DNA from: Plantimonas leprariae
GTDB taxonomy: Bacteria; Pseudomonadota; Alphaproteobacteria; Rhizobiales; Rhizobiaceae
Reading direction: 5' to 3'
Assembly (NCBI RefSeq): GCF_008802405.1
Contig: NZ_VZDO01000019.1
Span: forward strand, 1 to 64,000
Length of the DNA stretch: 64,000 nt
Shown here: positions 27,875 through 37,992 of the stretch, piece after piece
Layout: each line of letters starts with the position of its first letter
Numbering within the stretch: the stretch's first letter is position 1
Made by a program: the position numbers and the translations under genes
Notes under the pieces: generated by a model
Told to the model about the DNA's origin: nothing
What the model saw: the letters and a program-made list of their open reading frames with translations, nothing else
Databases searched by the model: none

Positions 27875-28853
27875 CGCCGCCCGCCCGGCCGCCGAGGCGA
27901 CGAAACCGGCAGCGCGCCGCGACGCGCCGGCGAAGACCCGCCCGACGCCGATCGTGCCGCCCGCCAACGTCGCGGGGCGCGCCCTGATGACCGTTATCGG
28001 CATCATGACCTTCCTCGCCAGTTTGACGCTCGGCGCGGTGACGCTGATCTCCGATACCGCTTCCGTCTGGGAATCGCAGATCTCGCGCGAGGTGACGGTG
28101 CAGGTGCGGCCCGACGACGGGCTCGACATGGCGGCGGCCCTCGACACGGTGCGCAAAGTCGCGCTCGGCATCCCCGGCGTCGCCAGCGCGGAAGCCATGA
28201 CCGACGACGCGACCTCGCGCCTGCTCGAACCCTGGCTCGGCGAAGGGCTCGACCTCGACGAACTGCCGGTGCCGCGCCTCGTGCTGATCGGCATCGACGA
28301 ACGCGCCCCGCCGGACTTCGCGGCCTTGCGCGCCCGGATCGTCGCCGCCGTGCCGCAGGCGAGCCTCGACGACCACCGCGCCTGGGTATCGCGCCTCGTC
28401 GCCATGGCGAACGCCACCGTCGTCGTCGGCGTCGCCATCCTCCTGCTCGTCGTCGTCGCCACCGTGCTGACCGTCGTCTTCGCGACGCGCGGCGCGATGA
28501 GCGGCAACCGGCACATCGTCGAGGTGCTGCATTTCGTCGGCGCGCGGCCGGCCTTCATCGCCGGCGAGTTCGAGCGGCACTTCCTGAAGCTCGGCCTCTA
28601 CGGCGCGCTGGCGGGCGGCGTCTGCGCCGTCCTCGTCTTTCTTGGCATGGGCCTCTGGACGCGCTCGAACCAGGCGACGCCGGAGGCCGACCAGATCAGC
28701 GCGCTGTTCGGCTCCTTCGCCATCGGCTGGACCGGCTATGTCGGCGTCCTGCTGACGGTCGCGGCGGTCGGCGGCATCACCGCGGTCACCTCGCGCCTCA
28801 CCGTCACGCGCCAGCTCGCGGCCATCGACATGCTCTCGCCGGTGGAAAGCTGA
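27867..28853 (+). CDS. ftsX: Cell division permease FtsX
   Basis: A 328-residue inner-membrane partner of FtsE. A basic N-terminal segment is followed by a first helix (~35-55, LMTVIGIMTFLASLTLGAVT), a ~120-residue periplasmic domain, and three C-terminal helices, with GGVCAVLVFLGMGLW and a last helix VGVLLTVAAVGGITAVTSRL. The periplasmic part would bind the activator of peptidoglycan hydrolases; no cognate activator is in the window. The start overlaps ftsE. A YdcF-like gene follows after 111 bases. Confidence 0.93.
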   Translation: MTDAARPAAEATKPAARRDAPAKTRPTPIVPPANVAGRALMTVIGIMTFLASLTLGAVTLISDTASVWESQISREVTVQVRPDDGLDMAAALDTVRKVALGIPGVASAEAMTDDATSRLLEPWLGEGLDLDELPVPRLVLIGIDERAPPDFAALRARIVAAVPQASLDDHRAWVSRLVAMANATVVVGVAILLLVVVATVLTVVFATRGAMSGNRHIVEVLHFVGARPAFIAGEFERHFLKLGLYGALAGGVCAVLVFLGMGLWTRSNQATPEADQISALFGSFAIGWTGYVGVLLTVAAVGGITAVTSRLTVTRQLAAIDMLSPVES

Positions 28854-28964
28854 CGCAAACGGCGGGAGCCTGCCACGGTTCTGGCGCGTTATCGTCCGAT
28901 AAGGAACCGGAAAGGGTTTGAGGCCAGATTGGGGTTAACGCTTCGCAAGGGCGACCGCCGCAAC

Positions 28965-29699
28965 ATGACGCCGCTTGAACAGACGATCGGGAGCATCGGG
29001 CCGGCGGCCGCGCACGACGCGCGGCCCCGCACCCGCTCGCTCCGGCGTCTCCTGCGGCGCGGCGCGTTCGCCCTGGTGCTCGGCTCCACCTTCGCGGCGG
29101 GCTATCTCGCCGGCGGCTTCGTGCGCTTCGCGCAGGAAGTGTCGGAATTCTCCCGCGCCGCCGCGATCGGGCGGGCCGACGGCATCGTGGTGCTGACCGG
29201 CGGCGCGCTCCGGCTCGACCAGGCGATGGACCTCCTGAAGGACGGCAAGGCGCGGCGGCTCCTGATCAGCGGCGTCAATCCCGGCACCAGCGCGCGGACC
29301 CTGTCGAAGCTGACCGCCACCGACCGCCGCTTGTTCGACTGCTGCGTCGACCTCGACTACGCCGCGCTGAACACCGTCGGCAACGCCGAGATGACCGACC
29401 GCTGGGCGCGGCGGCAGGGATTCGACGACCTGATCCTCGTCACCAGCGACTACCACATGCCGCGCACGCTCCTGGAATTCGAGCGCTTCGCCCACGTGCC
29501 GGTGATCAAGCCCTATGCCGTGGCGCGGGCCGACCTCTGGCAGGAGGGCGGCGGCATGCCGAGCGCCCGGGGCGTGAAGGTGCTCTTCGTCGAATACGCC
29601 AAGCTTCTCGCCACGCGCCTGCGCATGGCAGCCGGCATGGAGGCCTCGCCCGCCGCGGTGGACGAGACGGCGCGAAGCTTCGACCGCCGCGCCTCCTGA
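28965..29699 (+). CDS. YdcF family (DUF218) protein
   Basis: A 244-residue membrane-anchored protein with one N-terminal helix (~30-50, RGAFALVLGSTFAAGYLAGG) and a DUF218 domain in the rest. The family hallmarks GIVVLTGGALRLDQAMDLLK, RRLLISGVNPG, and LVTSDYHMPRTLLEFER are present. Members such as SanA/ElyC act in envelope integrity. It follows ftsX, as is common in Rhizobiales. The ATG at 28965 has no clear ribosome site; a TTG at 28929 has GAGG before it but would use a rare TTA codon. The start is therefore uncertain. Confidence 0.85.
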   Translation: MTPLEQTIGSIGPAAAHDARPRTRSLRRLLRRGAFALVLGSTFAAGYLAGGFVRFAQEVSEFSRAAAIGRADGIVVLTGGALRLDQAMDLLKDGKARRLLISGVNPGTSARTLSKLTATDRRLFDCCVDLDYAALNTVGNAEMTDRWARRQGFDDLILVTSDYHMPRTLLEFERFAHVPVIKPYAVARADLWQEGGGMPSARGVKVLFVEYAKLLATRLRMAAGMEASPAAVDETARSFDRRAS

Positions 29700-29800
29700 C
29701 CGGCGCGGCCCTTCCGCTTCCCCGCCGAATGGTGCATTCCTCCGCGCCGCCCGCCGCCCCCGGGCCCGAGGGAAACGCCAGCCATGCCAGCCATCCGCCG

Positions 29801-30658
29801 ATGACCGCCCTTCGCTCGGCCGCGTTCGGGGTGCTGCTCTACGGCTACCTGATCCTTTTCCTCGTCGTGTTCCTGCCGGTCTTCCATTTCTCCGGCGACG
29901 ATTTCGCCTGGAATGCGACGCGGCGCTGGGGCCGCTCGGCGATGCGGCTGCACCGCTTCGTGGTGGGCACCGATGCGGTGTTCGAGGGGCTCGGCAACGT
30001 GCCGGCCGGCGCGGCGATCGTCGCGTCCAAGCACCAGTCCTACTGGGAAACGCTCGGCTTCGTGACCGTCCTCGACCGGCCGGCCTTCATCCTGAAGAAG
30101 GAGCTGATGCGGCTGCCGCTGTTCGGCACCTACATGCGCCGGCTCGGCATGATCCCGGTCGACCGGACGCGCCGCGGCGCGACCATGCAGTCGATGATGG
30201 AGGGCGCGCGCCGGGCCGCGGCGCAAGGCCGGCCGATCGTGATCTTTCCGGAAGGCACGCGCACGAAGCCGGGCGTTGCCGCCGATCCGCGGCCGGGCGT
30301 CTTCTTCCTTTGCGACGAGCTGAAGGTCCCGGTGATCCCGGCGGCGCTGAATTCCGGCCTCTACTGGCCGCGCGACAAGGGCCTCTACCGGCCGGGCACG
30401 ATCCGCGTCCGCTTCCTGCCCGCCCTGCCGCAGGGGCTGGCGCGCCCCGACTTCCTCCAGCGGCTGAAGCGGGACATGGAGGGCGCGGCGCTCGAGCTTC
30501 TCGCGCGGGCGCATGCCGACGACCCGGACCTGCCGCTGCCGCAGGCCGCCGCCGAGGCGCTGGCGGGCGAGACGCTTCAGAGCCGCGCGACCACCGCTTC
30601 CAGCCAGCGGTCGGTGAGCCCCAGCCCGACGATCTCGGCGAACGAGGAGCGGACATAG
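29801..30658 (+). CDS. plsC: 1-acyl-sn-glycerol-3-phosphate acyltransferase
   Basis: A 285-residue membrane acyltransferase that makes phosphatidic acid from lysophosphatidic acid. One N-terminal helix is seen (VLLYGYLILFLVVFLPVFHF). The active-site motif is HQSYWE, an H-x4-E form of the usual H-x4-D. The substrate motif is IFPEGTRTKPG. Starts at 29729 (24 residues longer) and 29801 are both possible, neither with a clear ribosome site. The 3' end runs 82 bases into the convergent ChaC-like gene, so the last ~27 residues, a Ser/Thr/Arg-rich stretch, are antisense to that gene. Confidence 0.88.
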   Translation: MTALRSAAFGVLLYGYLILFLVVFLPVFHFSGDDFAWNATRRWGRSAMRLHRFVVGTDAVFEGLGNVPAGAAIVASKHQSYWETLGFVTVLDRPAFILKKELMRLPLFGTYMRRLGMIPVDRTRRGATMQSMMEGARRAAAQGRPIVIFPEGTRTKPGVAADPRPGVFFLCDELKVPVIPAALNSGLYWPRDKGLYRPGTIRVRFLPALPQGLARPDFLQRLKRDMEGAALELLARAHADDPDLPLPQAAAEALAGETLQSRATTASSQRSVSPSPTISANEERT

Positions 30659-31092
30659 TCGGCGTTCGCGCCGGAGCGCCCGTGCGAACCGGAAACGATG
30701 CGGGCCGCGTCCTCGACGCCGATCCGGCCGGCATATTGCGAATGGCCGCGGTCGGCGACGAAGGTCAGCGCGTGGATGCGCCGCCCGTCGAAGGTCGCCA
30801 CCGCCAGCGTCGTCTCGCGGTAGACGCCGGTGACGAGCTCGCGCTCGCGCAGATAACCGACCGTCGCCTCCGCCTGCCCCGCCGCCACGCGGAACGCCAT
30901 GCCGATGCACGAGCCGCCCCGGTCGAGGCCGAAGACGAGGCCCGGCCGCTCCGGCGTGCCCCGATGCACGAAGGAGCGGATGCAGAGCGAGCGATGGTAG
31001 CCGCCGAGCCGCGCCTTGACGCGCTCCTCGAAGGCGAAGCCGGGTTGCCAGATGAGCGAGCCGTAGCCAAAAACCCAAAGATCGGCGGTCAT
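30577..31092 (-). CDS. ChaC-like gamma-glutamylcyclotransferase
   Basis: A 171-residue protein of the ChaC/GGCT family, which releases 5-oxoproline from gamma-glutamyl compounds, glutathione in the best-studied case. The substrate-binding motif is VFGYGSLIWQPGF (residues 7-19), and LGGYHRSLCIRSFVHRGT and CIGMAFRV follow. A Glu in the Y-RERELVTGVYRE stretch likely serves as the catalytic base, as in homologs. It overlaps plsC by 82 bases at the 3' end. It is divergent from the DUF2125 gene, with only 27 bases between start codons. Confidence 0.9.
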   Translation of the reverse strand: MTADLWVFGYGSLIWQPGFAFEERVKARLGGYHRSLCIRSFVHRGTPERPGLVFGLDRGGSCIGMAFRVAAGQAEATVGYLRERELVTGVYRETTLAVATFDGRRIHALTFVADRGHSQYAGRIGVEDAARIVSGSHGRSGANADYVRSSFAEIVGLGLTDRWLEAVVARL

Positions 31093-31119
31093 GGATCCGC
31101 GCAATAGGGACATTCCGGC

Positions 31120-32151
31120 ATGACCACAACCGCCGCCGCGAAACCGGGGCGCTCGCGCCGCGCCTTCGGCTGGATCGCAGCGATCGTCGTGATCCTGGCG
31201 CTCGCGCTGACGGGGGCTTGGTACTACGCGGCGAACCGGCTCGACGCGTCGGTCCGCGCCGCGATCGAGGCGGCGGCCGGCGGCGGCACGGCGATCGGTT
31301 GCGACAACAGGGAAGTGTTCGGCTACCCGTTCCGCATCGGGCTGCGCTGCGCCGCGACCGGCATGGAGGTGCCGGCGAAGGGCATCCGCGCCTCCGCCGG
31401 GGCGCTCCGCACCGCCGCGCAGCTCTACCAGCCGACGCGCGTCGTCGCCGAGCTCGACGGGCCGCTCCTTCTCGACCTGCCGACCGCGCCGCCGCTCGAC
31501 ATCCGCTGGCGGCTGCTGGATTCCAGCGCGCGCTTCTCCTTCGACGGCCTGCAGCGGCTCGACGTCGTGGTGGAGGCGCCGGACGTGGCGCTGGCCGATC
31601 CCGCCGGGGCGCGCTCGCCGCTCCTCGCCTCGAACCATCTCGAAGCGCATGCCCGCCGGAACGGCGCCGACCTCGACGTCGCCTTCTCGAACAGCGGGAT
31701 CGCGGCGGCGCGGCCGGGCTACGAGGCGCTGCCGCCCTTCGACCTCGCCGCCGATCTCACCGTCGCGGGCGCGGCCGGCTGGATGGCCGGCGAGCGGCCG
31801 GGGAACACCTTCGGCGAAGCGCTGCGCGGCCGCTCGGGCACGCTCCGCTCGCTGGCGCTGCGTTCCAGCGCGCCGGGCAACCCCGCCGCCGAACTGTCGG
31901 GGCCGTTCGCCGTCGACCGGGAAGGCCGCGTTTCTGGCCGCTTCAGGGTGGCGATGAGCGATCCGGCCGCGATCGCCGACCTTGCCGGGCGCTTCGTGCC
32001 GGAGTTCGGGGGGCTCGCCGGCACGCTCGCTTCCGGCATCGGCATGGTGGGCCGGCAGGAGAACGGGCAGACGGTGATCGAGATCGACGTCAAGCGCGGC
32101 AAGGCCTCGCTCGGCTTCATCCCGCTCGGGCGCATCCCGCCGCTCGAGTGA
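31120..32151 (+). CDS. DUF2125 domain protein
   Basis: A 343-residue protein of DUF2125, restricted largely to alphaproteobacteria and of unknown function. A short basic N-terminus is followed by one hydrophobic helix (~16-36, GWIAAIVVILALALTGAWYY), which acts as a signal anchor. The rest is a predicted extracytoplasmic beta-rich domain, with GCDNREVFGYPFRIGLRCA near its start and GSDN-like strands later. It diverges from the ChaC-like gene. In relatives it lies in the same block with plsC and tyrA. The sequence shows no enzyme motif. A role in the envelope is inferred. Confidence 0.88.
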   Translation: MTTTAAAKPGRSRRAFGWIAAIVVILALALTGAWYYAANRLDASVRAAIEAAAGGGTAIGCDNREVFGYPFRIGLRCAATGMEVPAKGIRASAGALRTAAQLYQPTRVVAELDGPLLLDLPTAPPLDIRWRLLDSSARFSFDGLQRLDVVVEAPDVALADPAGARSPLLASNHLEAHARRNGADLDVAFSNSGIAAARPGYEALPPFDLAADLTVAGAAGWMAGERPGNTFGEALRGRSGTLRSLALRSSAPGNPAAELSGPFAVDREGRVSGRFRVAMSDPAAIADLAGRFVPEFGGLAGTLASGIGMVGRQENGQTVIEIDVKRGKASLGFIPLGRIPPLE

Positions 32152-32154
32152 GGT

Positions 32155-33078
32155 TCAGCGCGACTGCGGCGTGCGCCCGAAGTTCGGAGCTGCCGTGTCC
32201 TGGCCGGCCTCGACGATGGAGCGGCGGATGGCACGGGTGCGGGTGAAGAGGTCGAACAGCATATCGCCGTCGCCCCAGCGGATCGCGCGCTGCAGCGAGG
32301 CGAGATCCTCCGAGAACCGCCCGAGCATCTCCAGCACCGCCTCGCGGTTGGTCAGGAAGACGTCGCGCCACATCGTCGGGTCGGAGGCCGCGATGCGGGT
32401 GAAGTCGCGGAAGCCCGAGGCGGAGAACTTGATGACCTCCTGCTGCGTCACGGTCTCGAGGTCCGCCGCCGTGCCGACGATGTTGTAGGCGATGAGGTGG
32501 GGCAGGTGGGAGACGATCGCGAGCACGAGGTCGTGGTGCTCCACGGACATTCGTTCGACGCGTGCGCCGAAGGCTCGCCAGAGCGCGGCGAGACGCTCGC
32601 TTGCCTCCTCCGACGTTTCCTCCAAGGGCGTCAGGATCGTCCAGCGGTTCTCGAAGAGTTCGAGAAAGCCGGAATCGGGACCTGAGTTCTCGGTGCCCGC
32701 AAGCGGGTGTGCGGGCACGAATTGCGCATGCTTCGGCACATGCGGACGCATCGCCGCGATTACCGCGCCCTTTACCGAACCGACGTCGGAAACGATCGCG
32801 CCGGGTTTCAACGCGTGGGCGATCGATTGCATCACCGGACCCGAGGCGCCGACGGGGACCGAAAGAATGACGAGATCGGCGTTCCGTACCGCGTCCGCCG
32901 GGTCGGAATGATAGCTCGTGCCGAGCTCCAACTCCTCGGCGCGCCTCAGCGTGTCCTCGCCACGCGTCGAGATGGCGACGTGGGCCGCAAGGCCCCGCTC
33001 GCGGATATTGATGGCGATCGACGAGCCGATATGCCCGATGCCGATCAACGCGACCTTCTCGAAGAGGGGCTCGGTCAT
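32155..33078 (-). CDS. tyrA: Prephenate/arogenate dehydrogenase
   Basis: A 307-residue NAD(P)-dependent enzyme of tyrosine synthesis that oxidises prephenate or arogenate. The Rossmann motif is [14 protein letters not shown] (GIGHIG 13-18). [24 protein letters not shown] and the [12 protein letters not shown] stretch follow, typical of cyclohexadienyl dehydrogenases. Its start overlaps the hisC stop by four bases (ATGA). The three-gene unit chorismate mutase-hisC-tyrA lies downstream of one promoter. The stop is three bases from the converging DUF2125 gene. Confidence 0.93.
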   Translation of the reverse strand: MTEPLFEKVALIGIGHIGSSIAINIRERGLAAHVAISTRGEDTLRRAEELELGTSYHSDPADAVRNADLVILSVPVGASGPVMQSIAHALKPGAIVSDVGSVKGAVIAAMRPHVPKHAQFVPAHPLAGTENSGPDSGFLELFENRWTILTPLEETSEEASERLAALWRAFGARVERMSVEHHDLVLAIVSHLPHLIAYNIVGTAADLETVTQQEVIKFSASGFRDFTRIAASDPTMWRDVFLTNREAVLEMLGRFSEDLASLQRAIRWGDGDMLFDLFTRTRAIRRSIVEAGQDTAAPNFGRTPQSR

Positions 33079-34178
33079 GCCGCCAGGAACTCCTTCAGCG
33101 CCGCGACGACGCCGCGATTGGCCTCTTCCGATCCGATCGTCATCCGCAGCGCGTTCGGCAGGCCGTAGGACGAGACGCGGCGGAGGATGTAGCCCCGCGC
33201 CGTCAGGAAGGCGTCGGCGTCGGCCGCCGTCCGGCCGGCGGCTTCCGGGAAGTGGATCAGCACGAAGTTCGCGACGCTCGGCGCGACGTCGAGCCCGAGC
33301 GCGCGGATTTCGGCGCTCACCCGCTCCAGCCACTCGGCATTGTGCGCCACCGCCTTCGCCACGTGCTCGCGGTCGCGGATCGCCGCCGCGCCCGCCACCA
33401 TCGCGGCGAAGTTGATGTTGAAGGGCGGGCGGATGCGCTCCACCGCGTCGACGATCGCCTCCGGCGCATACATCCAACCGATCCGGAGCGACGCCAGGCC
33501 GTAGATCTTCGACATCGTGCGGGTCATCACGACGTTGCCGCTGCCGGACACGAGTTCCATGCCGGACTCGTAGTCGTTGCGGCGCACGTATTCCGCATAG
33601 GCGGCGTCGAGGACGAGGAGGACGTGCCCCGGCAGCCCGGCATGGAGACGGCGAACCTCGTCGAAGGGCAGGTAGGTGCCGGTCGGGTTGTTCGGATTGG
33701 CGAGGAAGACGATCCTCGTCCTCGGGCTAACGGCCGCCAGCATCCGGTCGACGTCGGCGCGGAGGTCGGTTTCCGGCACGACCACCGGCGTCGCGCCGTT
33801 CGAGCGCGTGTAGATCTCGTAGATCGAGAAGGCGTGTTCCGTGTAGATCGCCTCGTCGCCGTCCGCGAGATAGGCGGCGCAGAGGAACTGCAGCAACTCG
33901 CCCGAGCCGTTGCCGCACAGGATGTTGCGCGGGTTCAGACCGTGCACCTCGGCGATCGCCTCGCGCAGCAGGGTGGACTGCCCGTCCGGATAGATCTCCA
34001 GCCTGTCGGCAAGGCCCGCCAGCGCCTCCCGCACGCGCGGCGAAGGGCCGAGCGGCGTCTCGTTGGCCGAAAGCTTGTGGAGCCTGACGCCGGCCGGCGC
34101 CTTGGACTTGCCCGGCACGTAGGCCGCGATGTCCAGGATGCCCTTGCGCGGAACGGGCCGGCTCGCCGCGGTCGACAT
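33075..34178 (-). CDS. hisC: Histidinol-phosphate aminotransferase (HisC family)
   Basis: A 367-residue class I/II PLP aminotransferase. The substrate is histidinol phosphate, and in alphaproteobacteria also aromatic amino acids. [18 protein letters not shown] is the N-terminal family opening, and K224 in [17 protein letters not shown] binds [13 protein letters not shown] and DAAYAEYV supply the Asn and Asp-Tyr contacts. It sits between chorismate mutase and tyrA, which suggests it also makes tyrosine or phenylalanine; the histidine role is known for the family. The ATG at 34178 is preferred over the upstream extension. Confidence 0.92.
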   Translation of the reverse strand: MSTAASRPVPRKGILDIAAYVPGKSKAPAGVRLHKLSANETPLGPSPRVREALAGLADRLEIYPDGQSTLLREAIAEVHGLNPRNILCGNGSGELLQFLCAAYLADGDEAIYTEHAFSIYEIYTRSNGATPVVVPETDLRADVDRMLAAVSPRTRIVFLANPNNPTGTYLPFDEVRRLHAGLPGHVLLVLDAAYAEYVRRNDYESGMELVSGSGNVVMTRTMSKIYGLASLRIGWMYAPEAIVDAVERIRPPFNINFAAMVAGAAAIRDREHVAKAVAHNAEWLERVSAEIRALGLDVAPSVANFVLIHFPEAAGRTAADADAFLTARGYILRRVSSYGLPNALRMTIGSEEANRGVVAALKEFLAA

Positions 34179-34207
34179 GGCGGAAATTCCCGAAAAGAAA
34201 GGGCGGA

Positions 34208-34969
34208 TCAGCCGTCCACCCGGAGCGGTGCCGCATAGCCGCCGACCGCGCGGATGTCGAGACCGGCGTCTTCCAGCAGCGCCGCGTCGCGCGCCGCGAC
34301 GAGGATGGAGCCGTTCGCGCTCGCCAGCGTCTCGACGCCCGGAAGCTCGGCTGGGACCTTGCCGCGGACGGCGTAGCAGCCGACCTCGAACGGCACCGGA
34401 TCGGCGAGCGGCGGAGCCAGCACCAGCGCGCGCACCCGGTTTCCCGAGCGCTGGAGGAACGGCAGCCGCGCCACGACCTGCGCCTGTTCGAGGCCGTTCC
34501 ACCAGGCGGTCGCCGCACGGTCGAGGAGCACGAGGCCGAGCTTGTCGGTGCCGCCATCCTCCAGCCACGAAACCACGTCCGCCGCTCTGTTCTCGACTTT
34601 CAGCGGCACGGTGAAGCCGAAGGTGAAGCGCGCCGTCTCGACCGCCCCGACCGGATCGCCGTCGGCGCCGACCGACACGGTGAAGGGGGCCTGCAGCGCG
34701 GTGAAGGTCGAGATGATCTCGCGCCAGAGATGCTCCACGGCGCCGAGCGGCAGGTTGCCGGTGTGGCGGGCGGCGAGCCGCCGCATCATGTCGGCCTCGC
34801 GCCCCGGCCGGAAGGCCGCGCCGCTCTTCGCGGTACCCTTCACCTCGATCAGCTCGTCGATCACGGTGGCGCGCTGGATCAGGAGGCGGTGGACGGACTC
34901 GTCGATCGCGTCGATCATGGCGCGCAGCTCGCCGAGCCGATGCGGGTCGCCCCCCTTCGCTTCCGTCAT
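34208..34969 (-). CDS. Chorismate mutase (AroQ-type)
   Basis: A 253-residue protein. The N-terminal ~90 residues are an AroQ-type chorismate mutase fold: [34 protein letters not shown] with R and K residues, and [13 protein letters not shown]. This converts chorismate to prephenate. The second part, ~150 residues, is a beta-rich domain with [19 protein letters not shown] and [14 protein letters not shown] and no clear assignment; it may be regulatory. It is the first gene of the chorismate mutase-hisC-tyrA unit. The ATG at 34969 has GGAGAGGG upstream. It is divergent from metX by 132 bases. Confidence 0.87.
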   Translation of the reverse strand: MTEAKGGDPHRLGELRAMIDAIDESVHRLLIQRATVIDELIEVKGTAKSGAAFRPGREADMMRRLAARHTGNLPLGAVEHLWREIISTFTALQAPFTVSVGADGDPVGAVETARFTFGFTVPLKVENRAADVVSWLEDGGTDKLGLVLLDRAATAWWNGLEQAQVVARLPFLQRSGNRVRALVLAPPLADPVPFEVGCYAVRGKVPAELPGVETLASANGSILVAARDAALLEDAGLDIRAVGGYAAPLRVDG

Positions 34970-35101
34970 GGCGCTGCCCTCTCCTGTCTGCCGGACGCTG
35001 TAAAGGCTGGAGAGTGCCATGCAAAGGGTGGGCCGGCTTGCATTGGGGCCGCGCTCGTGATGTCTGGCCGCCACACCGACGAAAGCTCAAGCACCACCGC
35101 C

Positions 35102-36286
35102 ATGACCATCCAGGTCGCCGCCCGCATCGAGGACATCGAGGACGCCGCCGCGCGGGAAGCCCGCGCGCCCTCCAGCCTCGTCATGCGCTTTTCCGCCGAC
35201 GAGCCGCTGCGGCTCGACGCCGGCCGGGAGCTCGCGCCGTTCCAGATCGCCTACACGACGGCGGGCGAGCTGAACGCCGCGAAGTCGAACGCCATTCTGG
35301 TCTGCCATGCCCTCACGGGCGACCAGTACGTGGCATCCCGCAACCCGGTCACCGGCAAGCCCGGCTGGTGGGAAACCTTGGTCGGGCCGGGCAAGCCGAT
35401 CAACACGCGGAAATATTTCGTCGTCTGCTCCGACGTCGTCGGCGGCTGCATGGGCTCGACGGGGCCCGCCGCGATCGATCCCGCGACGGGCGAGCCCTAC
35501 GGCATCACGCTGCCCGTCCTCACCATCCGCGACATGGTGCGGGCGCAGGCGATGCTGATCGACCGGCTCGGCATCGACACGCTCTTCGCCGTGGTCGGCG
35601 GTTCGATGGGCGGCATGCAGGTGCTCGAATGGGCGGTCAGCTACCCGACCCGTGTCTTCGCGGCGCTGCCGATCGCGACCGGCGCGCGCCATTCCTCGCA
35701 GAACATCGCCTTCCACGAGGTCGGGCGGCAGGCCGTCGTCGCCGATCCCGAATGGCGCGGCGGGCGCTACATCCTCGAAGGGTCGCGGCCGCACAAGGGC
35801 CTCGCCGTCGCCCGGATGGCGGCGCACGTCACCTACCTTTCGGAAGCCGCGCTCGCCCGCAAGTTCGGCCGCAACCTCCAAGACCGCGAGGCGCTCGGCT
35901 TCGGCTTCGACGCGGATTTCCAGATCGAGAGCTACCTCCGCCACCAGGGCATGACCTTCGTCGACCGCTTCGACGCGAACTCCTACCTCTACCTCACCCG
36001 CGCCATGGACTATTTCGACATCGCGGCCGACTACGGCGGGCGGCTGGCCGACGCGTTCCGCGGCTCGCGGACCCGCTTCTGCCTGGTGTCCTTCACCTCC
36101 GACTGGCTGTTCCCGACCGGGGAAAGCCGCGCCGTCGTCCACGCGCTGAACGCGGTCGCGGCTTCCGTCTCGTTCGTCGAGGTGGAGACGGATCGCGGCC
36201 ACGACGCCTTCCTGCTCGACGAGCCGGTGATGTTCGACGCGATCCGGGGTTTCGTCTCCTCGGCCGCCCGGGCAAGGGGGCTGTGA
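35102..36286 (+). CDS. metX: Homoserine O-acetyltransferase
   Basis: A 394-residue alpha/beta hydrolase-fold enzyme that acylates homoserine with acetyl-CoA to begin methionine synthesis. The nucleophile is S168 in [14 protein letters not shown], the acid is D334 in FTSDWLFP, and the base is H367 in [25 protein letters not shown] lines the active site. The start at 35102 lies at the family N-terminus; the ribosome site is weak. metW follows after four bases. I looked for a SAM-II riboswitch in the 132 bases upstream and did not see the consensus. Confidence 0.95.
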   Translation: MTIQVAARIEDIEDAAAREARAPSSLVMRFSADEPLRLDAGRELAPFQIAYTTAGELNAAKSNAILVCHALTGDQYVASRNPVTGKPGWWETLVGPGKPINTRKYFVVCSDVVGGCMGSTGPAAIDPATGEPYGITLPVLTIRDMVRAQAMLIDRLGIDTLFAVVGGSMGGMQVLEWAVSYPTRVFAALPIATGARHSSQNIAFHEVGRQAVVADPEWRGGRYILEGSRPHKGLAVARMAAHVTYLSEAALARKFGRNLQDREALGFGFDADFQIESYLRHQGMTFVDRFDANSYLYLTRAMDYFDIAADYGGRLADAFRGSRTRFCLVSFTSDWLFPTGESRAVVHALNAVAASVSFVEVETDRGHDAFLLDEPVMFDAIRGFVSSAARARGL

Positions 36287-36290
36287 GGCG

Positions 36291-36953
36291 ATGACCGACA
36301 CGCTCATCGCCACCGCGCCCGTTCCGACCACCGCGACGGTGGAGGAACCGGCGGGCGGTCGCGTCGACCTCCAGGTCATCGCCGATCTCGTCGCGCAGGG
36401 CAGCCGCGTCCTCGACGTCGGCTGCGGCGACGGGGCGCTGCTCGCGATGCTGCGCGACAAGCGGCAGGTCGACGGGCGCGGCATCGAACTGAGCCAGGCC
36501 GGCGTCAACGAATGCGTCGCGCGCGGCCTGTCGGTGATCCAGGGCGATGCCGACCGCGACCTCGTCCACTACCCGGACGGCGCCTTCGACTACGTGATCC
36601 TGTCGCAGACGATCCAGGCGACGCGCGAGCCGAAGACCGTGCTCGCCGAACTCCTGCGCATCGGCGAGCGGGCGATCGTCTCGTTCCCGAACTTCGGGCA
36701 CTGGACGATCCGGCTGCAGCTCGGCCTCCACGGGCGCATGCCGGTGACGCGGAACATCTCCTACGCCTGGTACGAGACGCCGAACATCCACTTCTGCACG
36801 ATCCGCGACTTCGTCGCGCTCGCCGGGGAGCTCGGGGCGCGGATCGAGACTTCGGTCGCGCTCGACGCGGAAGGGGGGCGGCTCGGCCGCAAGCTCCCCT
36901 GGGGCCTCTGGAACCTCTTCGGCCAGCAGGGCGTCTTCGTGCTCAGCCGGTGA
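36291..36953 (+). CDS. metW: Methionine biosynthesis protein MetW
   Basis: A 220-residue SAM-methyltransferase-like protein. It has the fold with LDVGCGDGALLAMLRDKRQV and the motif GAFDYVILSQTIQATREPKT. MetW works with MetX in many proteobacteria: it activates the acetyltransferase, with no methyl transfer required. The pair metX-metW is coupled by a four-base gap. The typical family ending WNLFGQQGVFVLSR is present. The converging aldo/keto reductase gene lies seven bases away. Confidence 0.93.
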   Translation: MTDTLIATAPVPTTATVEEPAGGRVDLQVIADLVAQGSRVLDVGCGDGALLAMLRDKRQVDGRGIELSQAGVNECVARGLSVIQGDADRDLVHYPDGAFDYVILSQTIQATREPKTVLAELLRIGERAIVSFPNFGHWTIRLQLGLHGRMPVTRNISYAWYETPNIHFCTIRDFVALAGELGARIETSVALDAEGGRLGRKLPWGLWNLFGQQGVFVLSR

Positions 36954-36960
36954 GCGCGCC

Positions 36961-37941
36961 CTACAGGTTCACCGTCTGCATGCCGGCATCCGCGTAGCGC
37001 TGGCCGGTCGCCACGTCCTTCGGGAAGGCGGCGTCGAGTTCCTCAAGGTCGGCCGCCGAGAGCGTGAGGCCGACGCCCTCGACGTTCTCCTCCAGGTAGC
37101 GGACGCGCTTGGTGCCGGGGATCGGCACGATGTCTTGTCCTTGCGCCAGCACCCAGGCGAGCGCCACCTGCGCCGCCGTGGCGTCGTGCTGCCTCGCCAC
37201 CGCATTCACCGCGTCGACCAGCTTCAGGTTCTTCGCGAAGTTCGCTTCCGAGAAGCGCGGCGCGTTGCGGCGGAAGTCGTCCGCGGCGAGGTCGTCGCGC
37301 GACTTGATCTGCCCCGTCAGGAAGCCGCGTCCGAGCGGCGAATAGGGCACGAAGCCGATGCTCAAGCTTCGGCAGAGCCCGAGGAGTTCCTCCTCCGGCT
37401 CGCGGCTCCAGAGCGAGTATTCCGTCTGCAGCGCCGCGATCGGATGCTCCTTCACGGCGCGGCGGATCGTGGCGGGGCCGGCCTCCGACAGGCCGAGATG
37501 CATCACCTTGCCGGCGCGGACCAGTTCCCCCATCGCGCCGACGGTCTCCTCGATCGGAACATTCGGGTCGACGCGGTGCTGGTAGTAGAGGTCGATGTGA
37601 TCGACCCCGAGGCGTTTCAGCGAGGCGTCGCAGGCCTGACGCACGTAGTCCGGCCGGCCGCTGATCCCGAGTCGCTCGCCCTTCGGTCCGCGGACGTTGC
37701 CGAACTTCGTCGCCAGCACCACGCCGTCGCGGCGGTCGCGGATGGCCTTCCCGACGAGTTCCTCGTTCTTCCCGACGCCGTACATGTCGGCCGTATCGAG
37801 GAAGTCGACGCCGAGATCGAGGGCGCGGTGGATGACGCCGATCGATTCCCGCTCGTCACCCGCGCCGTAGAACTCCGACATGCCCATGCAGCCGAGCCCG
37901 ACCGCCGAGACGGAAAGGTCGCCGAGTTTGCGCGTGTCCAT
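36961..37941 (-). CDS. Aldo/keto reductase
   Basis: A 326-residue NADPH-dependent aldo/keto reductase. The catalytic tetrad is D49 and Y54 in [10 protein letters not shown]79 in VLATKFGN, and H122 in [11 protein letters not shown]. The C-terminal NADP-binding [15 protein letters not shown] is present. The substrate is not evident; this AKR subfamily is widespread in bacteria and acts on varied aldehydes and ketones. The gene starts GTG/ATG at 37941 on the minus strand, close to a methyltransferase gene (51 bases). It stands alone otherwise. Confidence 0.92.
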   Translation of the reverse strand: MDTRKLGDLSVSAVGLGCMGMSEFYGAGDERESIGVIHRALDLGVDFLDTADMYGVGKNEELVGKAIRDRRDGVVLATKFGNVRGPKGERLGISGRPDYVRQACDASLKRLGVDHIDLYYQHRVDPNVPIEETVGAMGELVRAGKVMHLGLSEAGPATIRRAVKEHPIAALQTEYSLWSREPEEELLGLCRSLSIGFVPYSPLGRGFLTGQIKSRDDLAADDFRRNAPRFSEANFAKNLKLVDAVNAVARQHDATAAQVALAWVLAQGQDIVPIPGTKRVRYLEENVEGVGLTLSAADLEELDAAFPKDVATGQRYADAGMQTVNL

Positions 37942-37992
37942 GGCATCACCCCTTCGTTGAGGCGCGGTGACCTAGGGCACGGCGGCGCTTCG

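Noticed and set aside
28929-28964. TTG start for the YdcF-like gene
   Set aside because: It has GAGG upstream but would use a rare TTA codon and extends beyond the family N-terminus; kept only as an alternative.
34970-35101. SAM-II riboswitch upstream of metX
   Set aside because: The leader does not show the conserved pseudoknot elements expected in alphaproteobacterial metX leaders.
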